From contig JAQGEQ010000179.1 in the NCBI GenBank assembly GCA_034620365.1, positions 372,001 to 436,000 of the forward strand: a stretch of DNA of 64,000 nucleotides, read 5' to 3'. The stretch's first letter is position 1. Each line of letters begins with the position of its first letter. A program made the position numbers and the translations under genes. This DNA is from Pegea sp. RAD2-039 (taxonomy: Eukaryota > Chordata > Thaliacea > Salpida > Salpidae). The notes below the pieces were generated by a model. That model saw only the letters and a program-made list of their open reading frames with translations, was not told where the DNA came from and searched no databases. Shown here piece after piece: positions 13,787 through 30,200 of the stretch.

Positions 13787-16700
13787 ATGAACACAGACAT
13801 CGAATCAGAAACAAGATTGGTAAACTTATTTTTATGTGTTTCAAGTTTTGTAGTTTAAAATTGTTCTTTTAGAAATTATTTACCAACTAGTATAATACAA
13901 ACAATATATATCTTTTCAGAATATTTGTGAGACTAAACTCATGGATAAAGATGAAAAGGATAATAAATCAGAATCGTTAGAAGATGTCTCTGCAAACTCT
14001 TGTAACATTTTAAAGTAACATAAGAAAATCCAAATGATATTTTTTTAGTTTTCTTTATTGTAGTTATATGGAATTTTTTTTTTATATTTATTATATTTAG
14101 CTTTATTTTTTCTTCTAAATGTTATGTTTTTCAACTTTTTATTTAAACTTTACAAGATTATAGTAAGTACAAAAGAAAATTGTTTAGTGTTAAAATATTT
14201 GCATAATATCATGTGTTGTTTTCAGATGGTTAATTTCTTCCATTCAATCAGTAAAAGGTTTTTACAAAAGCAAAAAGCAAATGTTTGTTCGCTTATTTTG
14301 GATTATCTTAGTTATAGGTAAACTTATATTTTTAACTTCTTACAAATATAAATAATAATATTTTTGCGATTCAGAATTAAAAACTTTATTGTAATAAGTT
14401 TATTTTGAAACTCTTACTCGAACTTTGAATCGGAATCAATTTGTTAAGAGTTTAAAGGATGACTAATTTTTTTTTTAAGTAATTGACCTTTAATTAGAAA
14501 ACAAAAGTCATTTAATAATGATGACTATTCAAACTTTTAACGAAAATTTCGTTCAACTTTATCCTATTATAACGAAATGATTTTCACAAAAATCGAACAG
14601 CTGCTTTAATTTTATAAAAAAAATTTTATAAGGTAATTCTATAATATAGTATGTTTAACAAAACTCTTCTACTTTATCATATTTACGATCATGTAATGCT
14701 CGAGTGACTATTGTGCGTACTTTCGTTTCGCTTGATTGACTTCTAAACTTTCCTTTGGTTTTCTGACTTGTAATCTTCTCAGGAACTTTGGTGTAGTTTT
14801 TTTAAACAAATGAGATTTCTGATGTAACTGATTTATCTGCAATTTGACGCTTAAATTTCTTTTAAATGCAGATTAAAAGTTTATTGGAGTTCCAAAAGCA
14901 AACTTTTATTCTTTAAGTTTATCAAGTGTTAAAAGTTGCTATTCAAACAGCACCTACTTTATTTAAAAATGTTTAATATCAAATAGAAATAGATATATAA
15001 GAAGCTTTTATACTTTTATTTACCTTCGAGACTGTAAAAGACCACTCAAAAGCTTTATAATATATGTTTTGGCAGTTTACTTGGTCTACTTCATCTGTTC
15101 GTTGGTTTATGATTTTTCAAAGGCAACTCCTCTTCAAGTATTAACAGCTGTTGTTGTTTCTATTGTTGTTTACGAGAAAACTAGCCACATGATTTATAAA
15201 AGAATTAAAGATGGTACAAAAAATATCAGGTTAAAATCAAAAAAGCAACTGAACTATTTCAAAAGGTTTGCAAGAACATTTATTCAATTTTATACAATAC
15301 AAACAACAACTGATTTCTAACATATTTCTTTTACTTTAAGATTCATGGTCATTATTCCATATTTGGTCGTGTTTGTACTTTCCTTTTGGATCGCAATAGA
15401 CGTTATCAGAAGAGCTCCCCAGCAGCTTGTATCATTATTTGGAATTTTTGCAATCATTTTTACTTGTACTATATTTTCCAAACATCCCTCAAATGTAAGA
15501 TAATATAATAAATATATATATAAAAGATTACTAACAACTACATTAATTAAACCATTAGTTAATCTAAAATAAAATAGAAATATCAAGTAAACAAGTTTTA
15601 GTAGTTCAGTTATATTTTTAGTTTATCTATTTTTGAATTAAAAACTTAATAAGCTTTTTTTAATGTAAATCTCATCGGCTTAAATTGCTGACAATTAAGT
15701 TATTTAAAGATTAAGTCAATTAATTCTAAAGATAAACTGGAGAGCTGTGATTTGGGGAGTTCTTCTTCAGTTCACCTTTGGTCTTCTTACCCTACGAACA
15801 AATGTTGGTTATAACGCAGTAAAAGTGGTTGGAGATCATGTTGTTGTGAGTATATCATGATAGTAAAAGACGTTTTTTCACTTCAGCGTTTATCAATAAG
15901 TAAAATTTTTCAATTATAACCGAGATTAAAATCTCCTTTTAATCTCTCAAGGGATTTTTATCATTTACAAGTAATGGCACTTCATTTGTTTTGGGAGATA
16001 CTAAACCACATTTTTTTGTTTTTCAAGTAAGCAGTATAAGACATATAGGTCAGCTAAGAGAACAGCTACCTTTATTCATGACAACTTAATTTTATCTCTA
16101 GGTTCTGCCAATCATCGTTTTTTTCAGCTCAGCTACTAGTGTGTTATACTACTTGGGTTTTACTCAGTGGTTTATTCAAAAACTAGCTTTTTGGACCCAA
16201 TTAACTTTAGGAGTTTCAGCTTTAGAAGCAATTGTTGCTATTGCAAACATATTTGTTGGAATGGTAAGTTATCGAAACGTTAATTTTATCATCAGAAGGT
16301 TGTTTCTGGTATATTTGTGATAATTTCTTTTTGAGACAGATAAGGAATAATTTACTTTATTTAAAATCATTTTAATTCATATTTTAAATTTATTAGAATA
16401 CAAAATATTGAAGCTGCTGTGTTTAATGCTAGTATACTTTCTAGACTTTAAATAATGCAACTATTGGTTTAATACCTAGCATCTTTATCATACTATCATT
16501 TTTTTTCAAACAAAGGTGCAATAAAATCAGAAGATCTTAGAATTCTACAAATTTTACATCAGTAAATTCCTTCGATATCACGATGGAAAACTGTTACAGC
16601 ATATCTAATTATTTAATGAAATATTTTTGACAATTTCTTTTTGTTTCAGCTCGAAGCTCCTTTACTGATCTTACCATACTTAGAAAACTTGACTCTGGCT

Positions 16701-18199
16701 CAAATTCATTGTATTATGACTGTTGGCTTAGGATCAATAGGGTTTGACGTGGCTGGGGTGTATATAAAACTAGGGGTAAGAAAGCACTTTGAATTGGCAA
16801 TCCGTGTACTCGAATACTAATCATAGATCGATCCTGTTCAACTTCTAACTGCATGTGTTCTATCTGCTCCAGCATCTCTAGTTGTTTCTTCTATACTCTA
16901 CCCAGAGACTGAAAAATCAAAGTTTGATGATACTTCAAATCTTAAACTCGATAAAGGGTAAGCTACTAATTTGGTAAACATTTAAGTTTAAATTTTTAGA
17001 TTTTGGTTTGATTAAATTTGATAATCTTCAAATATTTTGAAAAAGGAAAGACAATAACATAGTTGAAGCAGCAGCTGCAGGAGCTTCGAGATCTATTACT
17101 TTAATTGCCAACATTCTTGCAATTCTTATAGCTTTCATTGCCTTGATTGCTTTTTTAGATGCAACGGTTGCATGGTTTGCTAGCTTCGTTGGATATGAGC
17201 ATATGACTTTTCAGGTAGTGTTAAAAATAAAAACTGTACTTAAAGAATATTAAACAAGTTTTATTAAAGTATGATTTAAATCTATAATATTTTGAGTGAG
17301 TTGTTTAAACATAGAAACTTTGTGGATATCTATTCATTCCGGTTGCTTTTATGATGGGAGTAGATGTTGAAGATTGCTTGGTTGTTGGAGAAGTATTTGG
17401 AATGAAAACTATTGTTAATGAATTTGTGGCATATGAACGATTAGTAAAATATACTCAAAATGAAATGAATGGTATTCAAATATCTGTAAGAATTTATTTT
17501 TTAAAATCAAATCTATAACTTTATTAAATTTAGAAACAATTTTAAAAAAGAATTAGACATTGAACAGTTTTATTTCTTTAAAAAATATCACGCTAGGAAT
17601 AATTGAATTAGTAGAAAAATTGATAACGAGTGGTGTAAAAAGTAATATAAACTAAAAAGACAATTTAAAACTGTACAAAACTTTTATATTCATTTTAAAT
17701 AATTTCTAATACAATTTTGTGAATATTGTTAGAAAAGGTCAGAAACAATGGCAATTTATGCTCTATGTGGATTTTCAAATCTTCCTTCAATTGGAATTAT
17801 GGTTGGAGGATTAGGTTTGCAAATATTACTTCCTATCACAGCAATTATTCAAGAAATACAAAACTATAAGCCAATTTACAAAGTATTTATAAAAACCGAG
17901 TAATGTAATTGTATACTTGAAATATTTTGAATATACAAATTACAAGCTGATTTCTAAATGAATAATTGATTAATAGGTGCTTTGATTCCTTCTAAAAAAT
18001 CGTTTATTGCTAAAATGGCTTTGCGGGCTTTAATGGCGGCTAGCTTATCATGTTGCATGAAGGCCGCTGTTGCAGGTAACAATTAATTTAAACTTAATTA
18101 AAAATCAATAAAACTTTATAAATTTTTTCAGGGGCCCTATTTCAGGAAAACTTCTCTTTGGCCATGACTACCAATGCAACAAATCTAACGATAGTTTAA
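13787..18199 (+). CDS. SLC28-like: Concentrative nucleoside transporter (SLC28/CNT family)
   Basis: Fifteen exons keep phase throughout: 13787-13819, 13920-14014, 14226-14317, 15076-15229, 15341-15494, 15732-15845, 15952-16026, 16102-16263, 16650-16775, 16827-16957, 17046-17214, 17315-17485, 17733-17814, 17977-18075 and 18132-18199. They encode about 574 residues. The family couples Na+ or H+ entry to nucleoside uptake at the plasma membrane. Family landmarks are LFGIFAIIF...SKHPS then INWRAVIWG in the N-terminal half, VLPIIVFFSSATSVLYYLG, GVDVEDCLVV, KTIVNEFVAYERL and ALCGFSNLPSIGI. The two latter motifs carry the ribose-contacting Glu, Asn and Ser. The hairpin-1 nucleobase motif, normally GQTEAPL in characterised members, reads GMLEAPL across the exon 8/9 junction. 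The C terminus (GALIPSKKS...SCCMKAAVAGALFQ) is a normal family ending plus a short tail. Confidence 0.93.
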
Positions 18200-18413
18200 A
18201 ACTAATTAAAGCAAATTGTTTTTCGTCAATTGTAAAAGTCAATTGAAATAACTGCACAAAGCTTGTAATAGAATTCATTTATTTAAAAATGTATTAAATG
18301 CAAATTACTTCAATGTGATTTTTTGCAGACAAGTCTTTAATTACTTTAAAATTTAGCTTTATACTCTTTAGGTATACTCACTGTTGCTTTAGCTAAAATA
18401 ATTAATCTTGTAA

Positions 18414-18419
18414 AATAAA
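18414..18419 (+). terminator. Candidate poly(A) signal of SLC28-like gene
   Basis: AATAAA about 215 nt after the stop. Other AATAAA hexamers follow near 18.87 kb, so the true end is uncertain. Confidence 0.35.
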
Positions 18420-20730
18420 TGTAAAGCAAGGTTTAACTAGCTGATTGTAGACGCTATTTCTTTTTCGATAAGTATAGATATAATCTTATTAATTTTATGT
18501 CAATGTGTAGTTTTACTAAAGACAACATTTTAGAAGTAAAAATTTGAAAAGAAATAATCTTATTAAAATCGTTGAAATTTGTAAACCTAAACGTAAACGT
18601 AAAAAAAATTTTCATCTACTTAAAAGGACATTGATGGTCTAAAGTAAATTTTTCTGTATAAGAAACAATTATTTTTAAACAGTTAGTGTTGTTTTATCTT
18701 ATTTCAAATTATTACAATTTCCTGAAGAGTTTTAATAATTTTCATGCAGCTTAAAACTTGGTAAGAAGTCGAGCTTTGCTCTGATCACCGTATACAGAAC
18801 ATACTTAATGCCAATTTAAGTTGTTTATTATAAGAAATTTCGGTATATTGTTGAATGAGATTTAAATATAGCAATAAAACATCTATAGCAATACTATATC
18901 TTAGGACGAGGCTTGTTTACATTGAACTACAAATTTTGACAAATATCTTTATATTTTTTTTGGTTTTAAGACCAATTTCAAAAACATTTAAAGTAAAAAT
19001 GTAAACTTTTATTGTGTAAGATAGTATATAAGTGTAAGGTAATATACTTAAATATATTATAAGAATTAATACTTTAAAAAATCTAATATTTGTGTAAAAT
19101 TTATATATTTAAGTTCAAGATAAATAATAAACCTAAGAAAGATTAGTGACAGTTGTTTTTGTTCTTTTAATTTTTTTGAATTACATTATTAAAATTTTCA
19201 GTGCAAAAAACGATTTTGAAGTCATTTGATTTTATAATTTTCAAATTATTATTGAACAGAAGACTATGAAATATTGATTATTAAATTAAAATAGTCCGAT
19301 AAGAGCTGTTTTAAATCTTTAAACCATCATAAAAACTATCACATGATAGTCATTTATGTTAAAATTAACAGTAAGCTAATTAACACAGAGCATAATCAGT
19401 TCTAATAAAATTGCAATGTTCTTATTTGCTTGCCAGGTGCTGCTGTCATCTCCAAAGTAACGGTAAAGACAACTCATACTGAAAATCTTGGGCCCCCTAT
19501 AGCTTCCAAATTTCATCATTCACCAACATCGCTATAAGACTGATAGAGGTGTATGTTGGCTTGCATACTGCCATCATATGCGTATGGCTTTGATTATAAG
19601 AGTAGCATACGCTAAACTGCCTTCACTCATTAGATCCGCTGCCTTGTGACACGGTCCAATGACCTGGGCGAGCAACATAAAAATCAACCGATTGTACATT
19701 TTTGTTTGAGATTACTACCACAGTCTTTTTCATGTCAAACTATTTTATGGTTTTATTTATGTATTATCTTACATCTAGTATTTTAATGTTTTAACCTATT
19801 TAGTAACGCTAAACAAAATCAAAGTATGGTTCGTTTATTATAAATCTGTTGGTATGAGTTAAGCTGTACTGATGCAGAATGTAAAGTTAGGAACGAACAG
19901 CATAATCATAAATTTTGTATTGGAACACAAAAGCTTGTCTCATTTATTAGCCATATATTTCATAAAGATAAACTAATTTGAAGTATTTTTTGATTTCTTA
20001 TTACATCTAGTATGCCAAAAATAAGTGATATTTTTTTTGATATCCAGCATTTTTGTTCCAATATTGAATTATTTTTTTAACTTTGAAAAGCAATTTTGTA
20101 AACATTAGATTCGATAACTTCGAAATTTATGGCGTTTTTAGGAACATGTGTTCAATTACAATTTAAATTTTTGGAATTTTATATTTTAACTTATGTTTTT
20201 TTATTGACATGTATTTATTAAAGATTTTAAATGTATATAAATAGTACTAAGAAAATATATTTAATTTTACAGAAATAATCGCGAAAGGAATTTTAAAACT
20301 ATATCTTAAAATGTTGAATTTATAAATTACATCTATTGTTTATTTCTGGAAATATAGTTTTAAACTTATTTAAATTGTGTTTGATTGTTGATTATTAATA
20401 TTATAATTAAGTTGTTACAGTATTGATATCAAACGATTATTTAACTTTTATTAAATTTTTCTCATAATTTCTAGGATCATTAAACTATAGAAGTATTTAA
20501 TTTTATAAAATTACTAGTTACTAAATTTATTGTAAGTATACTTCTTATTAGCTTATAATTATCTGATAGTTGTAATTATAATATAAAATTATATAATTTA
20601 TATTATTTTACTTAATATTGTAAAAAGTTTTAAACATTGAGTAATTTTTGTACCAGATCAACAATTTTAGAATATTTTTATATTTATATGTTCTTTGATT
20701 TGTAAATAGATAAATATATCAAAATATTAT
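18420..20730. other. Intergenic region with one dispersed repeat
   Basis: No exon is evident. It holds a less A+T-rich block at about 19430-19725 that shares sequence with 61.2 kb (separate entry). The stretch just upstream of the ING start is extremely A+T-rich. Confidence 0.4.
19430..19725 (+). repeat. Dispersed repeat, copy A
   Basis: About 115 bp at 19595-19715 align by eye with 61190-61305. Shared blocks in order are GTAGC..GCTAAAC, GCTG.T..GTGACACG, GACCTGGG and GATTGTA.ATTTT.TGTxTGAG. Identity is roughly two thirds. Base composition differs from flanking intergenic DNA. No ORF is recognised, and the repeat could be a SINE or the tail of another retroelement. Confidence 0.5.
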
Positions 20731-22534
20731 ATGGCAGTTTCAACTAATCAAGCTACTAATTCATTTTTAGATCAGTTTTTTGATAGTAAGTTGATATTCT
20801 ATTTATATTTGTTTTTATTTAGAAATCATATTTATCAAATAAAACTTAGTTTTTAATACAACATTGTGATGATAACTTTTTAACATATATTAGTGATTTT
20901 TAAAGAGTATTCTGTAAATATAAACTTATCTGAATCTTTTTCTAGACCTAGAGTCTCTTCCCATAGATATTCAAAGATATTTTCGGCTAATGAGAGATCT
21001 AGACAAATGGTCAGAAAGTTTAAAAGTAATTTTTTCCAAAAAAATTTGTTTCAGATTTTTACTTATTCAATTCTATTTTTTAACTATTTTTATATACATT
21101 ATATTTTAAATTATTCTTAAAAACACTTAATTTCTTAAATGTTATGCTTGATAACTATATCAGTTTTTTCATTCTAATAATTTTAATGAATTATTAGGGT
21201 CTAATTATTATCATTAGTTATTATTAATAATATTAATATTATCCAATACTTATCATTATCAAAAAAAGCTTCACAAATTAAATTTATTTTTAATCAAATA
21301 AAATAAAATAATTATTTAAATTCTATCTCTAAAAATTATAAATATCTTACTCATCTTATATAGAAGTTATAATTTTTATAAGTTTCAACTGCTTTGACTT
21401 AGAGACCTTTAAACATTTTTTATTTATAGTAATTCTTCTAAGTTTAAGAATTTCTTATTTAATTGTTGATTTATAATAGCACTGTTTATAACTTAAACAA
21501 TCTGTATAATTAAATTATGGTTTCATATTCTAGCAAAATTAGAAAAAAAGTATTATAATAAAGATAAAACTTGATTAGATTAATTAGTTGTAGAAATGAT
21601 ATTTATCAATATTTTCATATCAGGAAGAAATCAAAAAACGCTCTGAAGATTTTCTAATAGAAGTTGATGATCTTTCAATTGGTGATCGAATAAAAAATCT
21701 TAAAGAAATTAATAATGGCTATAAAAGATTAAAAGAATATGCAAATGAGAAATGTGATCTTGCTAGACAAGTTTACGACACTGTGAGCAGTTTATTTCTC
21801 AATTTTGTATTAAAAAATCATATATTAAATCTTTTTAGGTTGATAAACATATTCGACATCTTGATGCTGAGTTGTTAGCTCATGATAGAGCTACTGAACA
21901 AGTAACAAACGAAAGTAGCGTTGATTCCGCCAAAGTAAATCTTCTTCCACTTCGCAAACAGTTTGCTGATTACACTTTGATAAGCAGCTTCTCACTTATT
22001 GTGTTTACAAATTTTCCTTTTATTTATTCTTTCATAAAATATTTTTGAAAATTTTCCAACATCTAATTGTTTAAGGAGTCAAGATCTGGAAGATCTACAA
22101 ACAAAAAACGCCGAAAAAGAGGAAGACCTGGTGTGGATCTAGATAAAAGGGATCCCAAATCACCTAAACAAGTTATCAAATGTAATCTTGTCAACCTTTT
22201 ATCAAATTTGTATTTCCACAAACTTCACAATTTCCATTCAACAGCAAATGGAATTGTGGGGCCATTTGTTCAACTTGAAGGCCCAGATGTCCTAGACATG
22301 CCCGTTGACCCAAACGAGCCCACCTACTGTATATGTGGACAAGTATCTTATGGGGAAATGATTGGATGTGACAATCAGGATGTTAGTGAAGTATTCCTCA
22401 ATTTTTGAACTAATTTTAACCAAATGGAACTGTTTCAGTGCCCTATAGAATGGTTTCACTTCAACTGCGTGGGGCTCTCTATAAAACCGAGAGGCATGTG
22501 GTTTTGTCCTGATTGTGAGAAGAAGAAGAAATAG
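20731..22534 (+). CDS. ING4/5: ING4/ING5-type PHD finger protein
   Basis: Six exons: 20731-20785, 20946-21025, 21624-21782, 21839-21934, 22076-22381 and 22439-22534. They give about 263 residues, or 242 if the in-frame intron described here is removed. The N-terminal ING helical dimerisation domain is clear ([20 protein letters not shown]..., [19 protein letters not shown]). A basic stretch [11 protein letters not shown], probably a nuclear localisation signal, follows. The C-terminal PHD finger reads [17 protein letters not shown] then [12 protein letters not shown]...WFCPDC, with every zinc ligand and the aromatic pocket present. Family members read H3K4me3 for HBO1/MOZ-type histone acetyltransferases. 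Sequence 22182-22244 is a stop-free 63-nt segment bounded by GT...AG and inserted before the conserved [16 protein letters not shown]; removing it fits the family better. Confidence 0.93.
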
Positions 22535-22746
22535 AAAACAATTTGTCGCGGTTACTGGAGAAACTTATTTGAGTACTACACAATATTTCTTAATTGTGAA
22601 GACCTTTTTCGGCTTGTCACGCGTCGTCAACCGTCACCGTGGGTTTGTTAATAATATTCTGGCTTTTCATTTTATTTACTGCCTTTAAATTCAATCTGCT
22701 CACTTATTATGCCTCATCACTAAAATCAGAGTTTTCATTTTTTTTT

Positions 22747-22752
22747 AATAAA
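22747..22752 (+). terminator. Candidate poly(A) signal of ING gene
   Basis: AATAAA about 213 nt after the ING stop, followed by a T/G-rich stretch. Confidence 0.45.
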
Positions 22753-26220
<3,468 letters not shown>

Positions 26221-27203
26221 ATCAGTGTCATCTTCCTTTTCAGAGCTTTCAGATTTTTCACAAACCTTTCCAGTTTTCGTGCAATCAAATACTTTCCGTT
26301 CTTCTTGCTTTAAAAACTTCCGATTTCCTTTTATTTATTTTCCTTTTTATTTTTACCATTAAAACTGATTGCCTTAAACTTCGTTTAGTTTTATTCTTCC
26401 TATACTTCAGCAGTGAATTCTCCTTATTTAACTTCATTTTTTCATTCTTGCATTTGTTATTTGAGTGATATCAAAAGTATTGCCTTCTTAAAAACTGTTT
26501 TATTTTTCAAAAAATGTATCGAAAGACCTGATCTTAGATTGTTTTATTTTCTTATCTTCTTTCTTAGTCCAAGATTATTGGCGAACAAGTTATTATTATT
26601 TAATATTTTTTAAATATTTATATATATATTATTTTTGAAATAGGTACAATGAAAAACAGTTTTTAGAATTGCAAATCGCTTGAAGATAAAAATGTAAAAT
26701 ATCTTTTCACGTGAATTTAATATACTCAATCTTCAAATCTAAAGCATCTAAATTAGATCATCCTTAAGATTTTTTGAAATTATATTTATGAAATGATAAG
26801 AACTACGAAGTTTTAAAACTAAAGCAAACATGTTTTTATAAATTTACTTGACATCCATAAGCCAGATATTCCAGTCATTTGTAAAAAGCAGAATATGATA
26901 CATTTGCAAAAGTTTACTGTTTCTGGTACCAAATTGATACAAAGCAGAGAACTATTGGTAATTAAATGAAAATTTTTACTTGATCGGCTGACCTGTATAA
27001 TTTTAAAATTCAAATGTTTCAAAACATGTAGAATAAAGCTCAAAGTGTTGCAATGAATAATATTTAAATGTAAAACGTTGTCATAGTGACGAAAATTTAA
27101 GTCAATTGTGACTCATCGATTGGTGAAAGTATAAAAAAAAAACTCAAAATGAGTTAAAATCAGCAAGAAAACTTCATAAGATCAGAAGTTACAAATTCTT
27201 GCA
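26221..27203. other. 3' flank and intergenic region
   Basis: A T-rich stretch follows the SLC66A2 stop and is probably its 3' UTR. The open frames in it have no family resemblance and a T-rich composition. From 26640 to 27203 nothing coding is seen; the last part is presumably promoter/5' UTR of the repeat-protein gene. Confidence 0.4.
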
Positions 27204-30200
27204 ATGTCGGGAAAAGAACCACTTAAAAATTCTGATGATTCAAGTAAGCAACTAATTAAAGGTTTCTTCTGTTTAATTAAACTTTTTATAAAATTCAGGT
27301 CGCTGTACTGAAAACTTAACAACAGCTGATGAAACCTTTGAAAGGGACTTGTTCTTAAAACTTTGCCAAGTTAAGTTCATGAGTTCTTGTAATGACGCAC
27401 CAAGATCAAATGAGAGTGGAGTTAAAGACCAAGCAAAACTTGTTATAAACTCCAACAACAGTGATATGGATTTTAATGAAAATTCTGTTAGTTGTAGTGA
27501 AGACAAAATACATTTTAAAGAGTATAAGATTATTTCCATTAAGAAGGAAAAACACTACAGCGAGGAGAAAATGCATTTTATGGAATATAAATTAAGTTGC
27601 AGTAAAAACAAGCTAAAAGATAGTAAAACTGATTTTTATAAAGTAAATTCTTTAGTCGAGAGTTTAAACCAAGAAAAAAATATAGAAAAATTAGCAGTAG
27701 AACTGACAGAAGAAGTTTTGAAGTTTGTTGTTGAAGAGCTGCAAACATCAATAACAGATTTGGATAGAAATGCAATAAAATCCACAGAAGTTACAAACAC
27801 TTCAAATGAAATGAACTATTGCAAAAAACATTATAGCAAAGTTAAAACAGGTTTTAATAAAAATAAAACAGATTGTAGTAAAATTGAAATGGATTTTTAT
27901 GAAAAATCCTATTCCATCACCCACTTGAACAAAGAAACTTATAACGAACTAGAAAATATAAACAAAATAGTTGAAGAATTGACAGAGAAAATTTTGAAAC
28001 TTTCAGTTGAAGAGTTACAAAATTCCATTATTGATTCCAGCGACAGAACATGCAATATAAGTCCTGCTCATATGCATTCCAGCAAATATAGTAGTCGTTC
28101 AAACATAGATGTATTTAAAATTAGCAAAGATAAAACGAGTTCCATTGAAAATGAAATAGAAAAACAATTAGTTTATATGGCACCTAGTAAGAAAGTAAAG
28201 AAATCCAACTTAAATAAAAGGAAATTTAGAAAAGTTAAAAAAGAATCTGATAAAGTTGAAACTGAATCATATAAAATTGAGTCCAATAAAGTTGAAAAAA
28301 AATATAAAAAAAATGAAATGGAATACAGTAAAGATAAAATTGAGTCCAATAAAGATGAAATAGAATCCAATAAAGATGAAATTGAATCCAGTAAAGATAA
28401 AATTGAATCCAGTAAAGATAAAATTGAATCCAGTAAAGATGAAATTGAATCTAGTAAAGAGAAAATTGAATCCAGTAAAGATGAATTTGAATCCAATAAA
28501 GATGAAATGGAATCCAGTAAAGATAAAATTGAATCCAGTGAAGTTGAATTAGAATCCAGTAAAGATGAAACCGAATCCAGTAAAGATGAAATTGAATCCA
28601 GTAAAGATGAAATTGAATCCAGTAAAGATAAAATTGAATCCAGTAAAGATGAAATCGAATCCAGTAAAGATAAAATTGAATCCAGTAAAGATGAAATGGA
28701 ATCCAGTAAAGATGAAATGGAATCCAGTAAAGATGATATGGAATCCAATAAAGATGAAATAGAATCCAGTAAAGATGAAATTGAATCCAGTAAAGATGAA
28801 ATAGAATCCAGTAAAGATGAAATGGAATCCAGTAAAGATAAAATTGAATCCAGTAAAGATAAAATTGAATCCAGTAAAGATGAAACCGAATCCAGTAAAG
28901 ATGAAATTGAATCCAATAAAGATGAAATTGAATCCAGTAAAGATAAAATTGAATCCAGTAAAGATAAAATTGAATCCAGTAAAGATGAAATTGAATCCAG
29001 TAAAGATGAAATGGAATCCAGTAAAGATGAAATGGAATCCAGTAAAGATGAAATTGAATCCAGTAAAGATGAAATGGAATCCAGTAAAGATGAAATTGAA
29101 TCCAGTAAAGATGAAATGGAATCCAGTAAAGATGAAATGGAATCCAGTAAAGATGAAATTGAATCCAGTAAAGTTGAAGTTGAATCCAGTAAAGATAAAA
29201 TTGAATCCAGTAAAAATGAAACGGAATCCAGTAAAGATAAAATTGAATCCAGTAAAGATGAAGTTGAATCCAATAAAGATGAAATGGAATCCAGTAAAGA
29301 TGAAATGGAATCCAGTAAAGATGAAATTGAATCCAATAAAGATGAAATTGAATCCAGTAAAGATGAAGTTGAATCCAGTAAAGATGAAATTGAATCCAGT
29401 AAAGATGAAATTGAATCCAGTAAAGATGAAATGGAATCCAGTAAAGATGAAACCGAATCCAGTAAAGATGAAATGGAATCCAGTAAAGATGAAACCGAAT
29501 CCAGTAAAGATGAAATTGAATCCAATAAAGATGAAATTGAATCCAGTAAAGATAAAATTGAGTCCAGTAAAGATAAAATTGAATCCAGTAAAGATGAAAT
29601 TGAATCCAGTAAAGAGAAAATTGAATCCAGTAAAGATGAAATGGAATCCAGTAAAGTTGAAGTTGAATCCAGTAAAGATGAAATGGAATCCAGTAAAGAT
29701 GAAATTGAATCCAGTAAAGATGAAGTTGAATCCAGTAAAGATGAAATTGAATCCAGTAAAGATGAAATTGAATCCAGTAAAGATGAAATGGAATCCAGTA
29801 AAGATGAAACCGAATCCAGTAAAGATGAAATGAATCCAGTAAAGATGAAACCGAATCCAGTAAAGATGAAATTGAATCCAATAAAGATGAAATTGAATCC
29901 AGTAAAGATAAAATTGAGTCCAGTAAAGATAAAATTGAATCCAGTAAAGATGAAATTGAATCCAGTAAAGAGAAAATAGAATCCAGTAAAGTTGAAACCG
30001 AATCCAGTAAAGATGAAATAGAATCCAGTAAAGATGAAATTGAATCCAGTAAAGATGAAATGGAATCCAGTAAAGATGAAATGGAATCCAGTAAAGTTGA
30101 AATTGAATCCAATAAAGATGAAATTGAATCCAGTAAAGATAAAATTGAGTCCAGTAAAGATAAAATTGAATCCAGTAAAGATGAATTTGAATCCAGTAAA

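Noticed and set aside
27680..28040. Calling the repeat protein an AKAP
   Set aside because: The amphipathic helices miss the RII-docking consensus at the first position, and no other AKAP feature is present.
27349..29979. Treating the 876-codon frame as a complete protein
   Set aside because: It starts inside exon 2 and ends only because of the one-base deletion after 29832; the upstream exon at 27204 and downstream exons fit better.
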